The notes beneath the pieces were generated by a model. The model had not been told where the DNA came from, did not search any database, and saw only the letters and a program-made list of their open reading frames with translations. DNA of 33,641 bases from Neptunomonas japonica DSM 18939 (lineage in GTDB: Bacteria; Pseudomonadota; Gammaproteobacteria; Pseudomonadales; Balneatricaceae). Of the stretch, positions 30,711 to 33,641 are shown piece after piece. Position numbers and translations under genes: made by a program. Each line of letters begins with the position of its first letter. Within the stretch, counting starts at the first letter, position 1. The stretch spans positions 1-33,641 of the forward strand of contig NZ_AUGR01000031.1 in NCBI RefSeq assembly GCF_000422765.1, in the 5' to 3' direction.

Positions 30711-32897
30711 ATGGAAATCAAAGTAAATTTTTTAGAAAATCTTAGACTCGAAGCAAAGTTTGATGATTTTACAGTCACAGCTGATCAGCCTATTCGTTAT
30801 AAGGGTGATGGCTCTGCGCCAAGTCCGTTTGATTACTTCTTAGCTTCGTCGGCGCTTTGTGCGGCATATTTTGTGCGAGTTTATTGTTTGGCTCGAGATA
30901 TTCCAACAGATGACATTAAGCTCTCACAAAACAATATTGTTGATCCCGAAAATAGATACAACCAAGTGTTTCAAATACAGGTTGAACTCCCAGAGAGCAT
31001 TTCTGATCGAGACCGTGAAGGGATTTTGCGATCTATCGACCGTTGCACGGTTAAAAAAGTGGTTCAAGAAGGCCCAGAGTTCAAAATTGAACCAGTAGAT
31101 AGCCTTGATGAAGACGCTACGTTGATGAGTATTGGTCGGTCTGATGACGATACGAATACAACAATTATTGGTAAAGACCTTCCGCTAGAAAAAACCATTG
31201 CCAACATGACAGCGATTCTGGCTGATCTTGGTATTAAGATCGAAATTGCTTCGTGGAGAAATATTGTCCCGAATGTATGGTCGCTGCATATTCGTGATGC
31301 GGCCTCACCGATGTGTTTTACTAACGGCAAAGGTGCAAGCAAAGACAGCGCGTTATGCTCAGCGCTTGGTGAGTATATTGAGCGTGCTAGTTTCAACTTC
31401 TTTTATAATGACCAATTCTTTGGCGAAGATATTTGTAACAGCAAGTTTGTTCATTATCCTGATGAAAAGTGGTTCAAAGCAGGCCCAGACGATGCTCTGC
31501 CTGAGGGGCTCATGGATGAAGCCTGCCTTGAGATTTACAATCCAGATGATGAGCTTAGAGCGTCTAATTTAATTGATACCAACTCCGGTCTTATCGAACG
31601 TGGCATTTGTGCTTTGCCTTATGTTCGCCAGTCTGACCAGCAAACCGTATATTTTCCTTCTAACCTTATAGAGAATTTATTTCTTAGTAACGGTATGAGC
31701 GCTGGGAATAATATACATGAGGCCAAGGTGCAGTGCCTTTCAGAAATATTTGAACGTGCTGTTAAAAGACAAATAATCGAAGAAGAAATTGTCTTACCTG
31801 ATGTCCCACAAGAGATTCTAGGGCAATATCCGCATATTCTTGAGGGCATAAAGGGGCTAGAAGCAAACGGTTTCCCTGTTGTGGTTAAAGATGCGTCTTT
31901 AGGTGGCGTGTTCCCTGTGATGTGTGTCACCTTAATGAACCCTAAAACGGGCGGTGTTTTTGCCTCGTTTGGTGCACATCCTAGCTTTGAAGTAGCTTTA
32001 GAACGTAGCTTGACTGAGCTTCTACAAGGCCGTAGCTTTGAAGGGCTAAATGATGTGCCTCCTCCTACTTTTAATAGCATGGCAGTAACGGAACCGAATA
32101 ATTTCGTTGAGCACTTTATTGATTCAACAGGCATCATCTCTTGGAAGTTCTTTAGCGCGAAGCATGATTACGATTTCTGCGAGTGGGATTTCTCAGGTAC
32201 GACGGAGCAAGAAACAAGTAACCTCATGAGCATCCTAGCTGATCTTGGAAAAGAGGTGTATATAGCGGTTCATGATGATTTAGGCGCCGCAGCCTGCAGA
32301 ATTTTAGTGCCTGATTATTCAGAAATTTACCCTGTAGAAGATCTTATTTGGGATAACACGAACAAAGCACTTTATTTCAGGGAAGATATCTTAAATATCC
32401 ATTCGTTAGATGATGACGAACTGGCAGGTTTGGTTGAGCGCTTAGAAGAGAGTGAACTCGATAACTATACTGATATTAAAACGCTCATTGGTATTGAATT
32501 TGATGAAAACACTGTTTGGGGTCAGCTTGATATAGGTGAGCTTAAAATCCTCATTTATTTGGCATTGGAGCAGTATGAAGAGGCCAGTGAACTCGTTCAA
32601 GATTACATTAGCTTCAATAATAATACGGTGACACGTGGCTTGTTCTACCAAGCGATCAATGTTGTTCTGGATATTGTTTTGGATGAAGCGTTAGAGCTTG
32701 ATGACTATTTGCCAAATTTAGTAAGAATGTATGGCGCTGATACGATGGAGAATGTTGTAGGGTCTGTTTCAGGGGAAGTTAAATTCTATGGCTTAACCAA
32801 AACCAGTATGAAGCTTGAAGGGCTTGATAAGCATCTTAGGTTGATTGAAAGCTATAAGAAACTCCATAAGGCCAGAGAGGCTGGAATGTCGCGTTAA
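30711..32897 (+). CDS. ycaO: OsmC-YcaO fusion protein
   Basis: The protein has 728 residues. An N-terminal OsmC domain (about 1-130) keeps both redox cysteines, Cys50 in ASSALCAAYF and Cys112 in IDRCTVKK. A YcaO domain (about 165-560) follows with the ATP-site glutamates in ALGEYIERAS and CLSEIFERAVK and the loop NGKGASKDSAL. A helical, TPR-like C-terminus resembles E. coli YcaO and replaces the proline-rich tail of peptide cyclodehydratases. E. coli YcaO is linked to RimO-dependent beta-methylthiolation of ribosomal protein S12. No leader-peptide or maturation genes are nearby, so a role in making a thiazole/oxazole peptide is unlikely. The fusion suggests a link to peroxide or thiol chemistry. 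Confidence 0.86.
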   Translation: MEIKVNFLENLRLEAKFDDFTVTADQPIRYKGDGSAPSPFDYFLASSALCAAYFVRVYCLARDIPTDDIKLSQNNIVDPENRYNQVFQIQVELPESISDRDREGILRSIDRCTVKKVVQEGPEFKIEPVDSLDEDATLMSIGRSDDDTNTTIIGKDLPLEKTIANMTAILADLGIKIEIASWRNIVPNVWSLHIRDAASPMCFTNGKGASKDSALCSALGEYIERASFNFFYNDQFFGEDICNSKFVHYPDEKWFKAGPDDALPEGLMDEACLEIYNPDDELRASNLIDTNSGLIERGICALPYVRQSDQQTVYFPSNLIENLFLSNGMSAGNNIHEAKVQCLSEIFERAVKRQIIEEEIVLPDVPQEILGQYPHILEGIKGLEANGFPVVVKDASLGGVFPVMCVTLMNPKTGGVFASFGAHPSFEVALERSLTELLQGRSFEGLNDVPPPTFNSMAVTEPNNFVEHFIDSTGIISWKFFSAKHDYDFCEWDFSGTTEQETSNLMSILADLGKEVYIAVHDDLGAAACRILVPDYSEIYPVEDLIWDNTNKALYFREDILNIHSLDDDELAGLVERLEESELDNYTDIKTLIGIEFDENTVWGQLDIGELKILIYLALEQYEEASELVQDYISFNNNTVTRGLFYQAINVVLDIVLDEALELDDYLPNLVRMYGADTMENVVGSVSGEVKFYGLTKTSMKLEGLDKHLRLIESYKKLHKAREAGMSR

Positions 32898-33002
32898 TTT
32901 CATTCACTTGAGAGAACTTAGCCAATAGTTCGTATTTGATGACGTGTTATTAAATTGTTGTATACGTTTCTATAGAATGATTAATGGTAGGAGGGCTCTA
33001 TA

Positions 33003-33281
33003 ATGGCCAGAGCAGGCGCGCGACATATATTAGTGAAAACTAAGGCAGAAGCTGATGCGTTAAAACAGCAGTTAGCCAAAGGGGCTGACTTTGCGGCTCT
33101 TGCTAAAAAGCACTCCACATGCAATTCGGCAAAGAAGGGGGGAGATCTAGGAGAGTTTTCTCCTGGGACGATGTTAAAAGCATTTGATAATGTAGTTTTT
33201 AAAAAATCATTGCTAACCGTTCATGGTCCCGTGAAAACTAAGTTTGGTTTTCACCTGATAGAAACAATTTACCGCGACTAG
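33003..33281 (+). CDS. ppiC: Small parvulin-type peptidyl-prolyl isomerase
   Basis: This single-domain parvulin has 92 residues and no signal peptide, so it is cytoplasmic. Family motifs are ARHILVKTKAEADALKQQL, GADFAALAKKHSTCNSAKKGGDLGEFSPGTM and VHGPVKTKFGFHLIETI. It catalyses cis-trans isomerisation of peptide bonds before proline. The ATG follows a perfect AGGAGG (32989-32994) at 8 nt. It matches E. coli PpiC in size and sequence. Confidence 0.92.
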   Translation: MARAGARHILVKTKAEADALKQQLAKGADFAALAKKHSTCNSAKKGGDLGEFSPGTMLKAFDNVVFKKSLLTVHGPVKTKFGFHLIETIYRD

Positions 33282-33311
33282 TTCTCTGTGTTGCTAAGAA
33301 ATTCTGAGTTG

Positions 33312-33641
33312 TGTCCCGTCCTAAAATACGTTGACGGTTTTTGATAGAAGCGGTTGCCCTAGGCAGCCGCTTTTTTTATGCACCTCTTCTGGCGTTTTCA
33401 TGCCAAGGCTCAAGTGCGGCCTCATTTGGTTATAGATAGCGATTGACTCAGCCACCAACACTTTCAATTCAATAAACGTTTTACATCGATACAGTAGAAA
33501 CTCCTGCTTGAGTATCCCGTTAACTCTCTCTGCCAGTGCATTCTGATAGCAATCATAACCATCTGTCATCGACGGCACCATACCGTTATCCTCCAATGCC
33601 TTCTGATAGACTGCTGAACAGTATTGAAGCCCTCTATCCGA
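33312..33641 (-). mobile_element. IS3-family insertion sequence, one end inside the window
   Basis: The probable terminal end begins TGTCCCGTCCTAAAATACG at 33312 and the transposase runs off the right edge on the minus strand. The stop codon of the transposase (33321-33323) lies inside this terminal sequence, about 10 nt from the end. The other end, the first ORF and any target duplication are outside, so the exact boundary is inferred. Confidence 0.6.
33321..33641 (-). CDS. IS3-family transposase OrfB, C-terminal part
   Basis: This is the last 106 residues of an integrase-core (DDE) transposase. At the window edge is SDRGLQYCS, carrying the second catalytic Asp. The conserved DCYQNALAERVNGILKQEF has the catalytic Glu, and the end YNQMRPHLSLGMKTPEEV is typical of the IS3 group. 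The frame continues beyond the edge. It cuts and joins DNA at the element's ends; in IS3 elements the active protein is usually an OrfAB frameshift fusion. Confidence 0.88.
   Translation of the reverse strand, partial: SDRGLQYCSAVYQKALEDNGMVPSMTDGYDCYQNALAERVNGILKQEFLLYRCKTFIELKVLVAESIAIYNQMRPHLSLGMKTPEEVHKKSGCLGQPLLSKTVNVF

Noticed and set aside
31619-32137. 172-residue open frame on the minus strand inside the OsmC-YcaO gene
   Set aside because: Shadow of a well-supported gene; no family features.
30711-32897. Azoline peptide (thiazole/oxazole) biosynthesis locus
   Set aside because: The YcaO lacks the proline-rich tail, and no precursor peptide, E1-like partner or dehydrogenase gene is near.

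Overview
The window reads as chromosome of a moderately AT-rich, aerobic, marine-type gammaproteobacterium, most like the Oceanospirillaceae. This is an inference from the gene mix: phenylacetate genes, a TRAP transporter with its own Usp protein, a TonB receptor next to a c-di-GMP enzyme, and an OsmC-YcaO fusion. I see no rRNA, tRNA, CRISPR array or phage gene. One IS3-type element is cut by the right edge.

Layout. (1) 1-1250: the 3' end of paaN and then paaY, the tail of a phenylacetate degradation locus. (2) 1320-6160: a TonB-dependent receptor, a YfiR-like periplasmic protein and a CHASE8-HAMP-GGDEF-EAL membrane enzyme. Their reading frames overlap, which suggests a surface-to-c-di-GMP signalling operon. 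(3) 9528-6184, minus strand: paaX-family regulator, adrenodoxin-type ferredoxin reductase, DUF2889 protein and MaoC-like hydratase, in one operon. (4) 10157-18659, plus strand: Tat-exported TRAP binding protein, both TRAP membrane subunits, a TeaD-like Usp protein, a metallo-beta-lactamase-fold protein with half of its metal ligands missing, a LysR regulator, a two-component flavin hydroxylase resembling MhaAB (3-hydroxyphenylacetate to homogentisate) and a zeta-class GST isomerase. Regions 3 and 4 look like one hydroxyaromatic-acid uptake and catabolism island. The ring-cleavage dioxygenase and the final hydrolase are not in the window. (5) 18678-22496: a degenerate EAL-HDOD protein, the ribosome-assembly GTPase RbgA/YlqF with a small Lys-rich partner, and an HI0933-type flavoprotein. 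(6) 22500-25900: a lipoprotein, a gene-poor stretch with one small membrane-protein gene missed by length cut-offs, and a GC-richer SLC13 permease behind an orphan intrinsic terminator. (7) 25947-29134: AraC-GyrI regulator, GNAT acetyltransferase and two LysE/RhtB exporters, the first behind a hairpin-rich leader. (8) 29248-33281: a heme-c sensor diguanylate cyclase, an OsmC-YcaO fusion and a parvulin. (9) 33312-end: the IS3-family element.

The most interesting parts are the aromatic island with its altered MBL protein and PaaX-linked reductase operon, the two leader regions that look like RNA-based or attenuation control (before the SLC13 and RhtB genes), and the TonB/YfiR/GGDEF-EAL operon. 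All function calls rest on reading the protein sequences from memory of the families. No database search was run.
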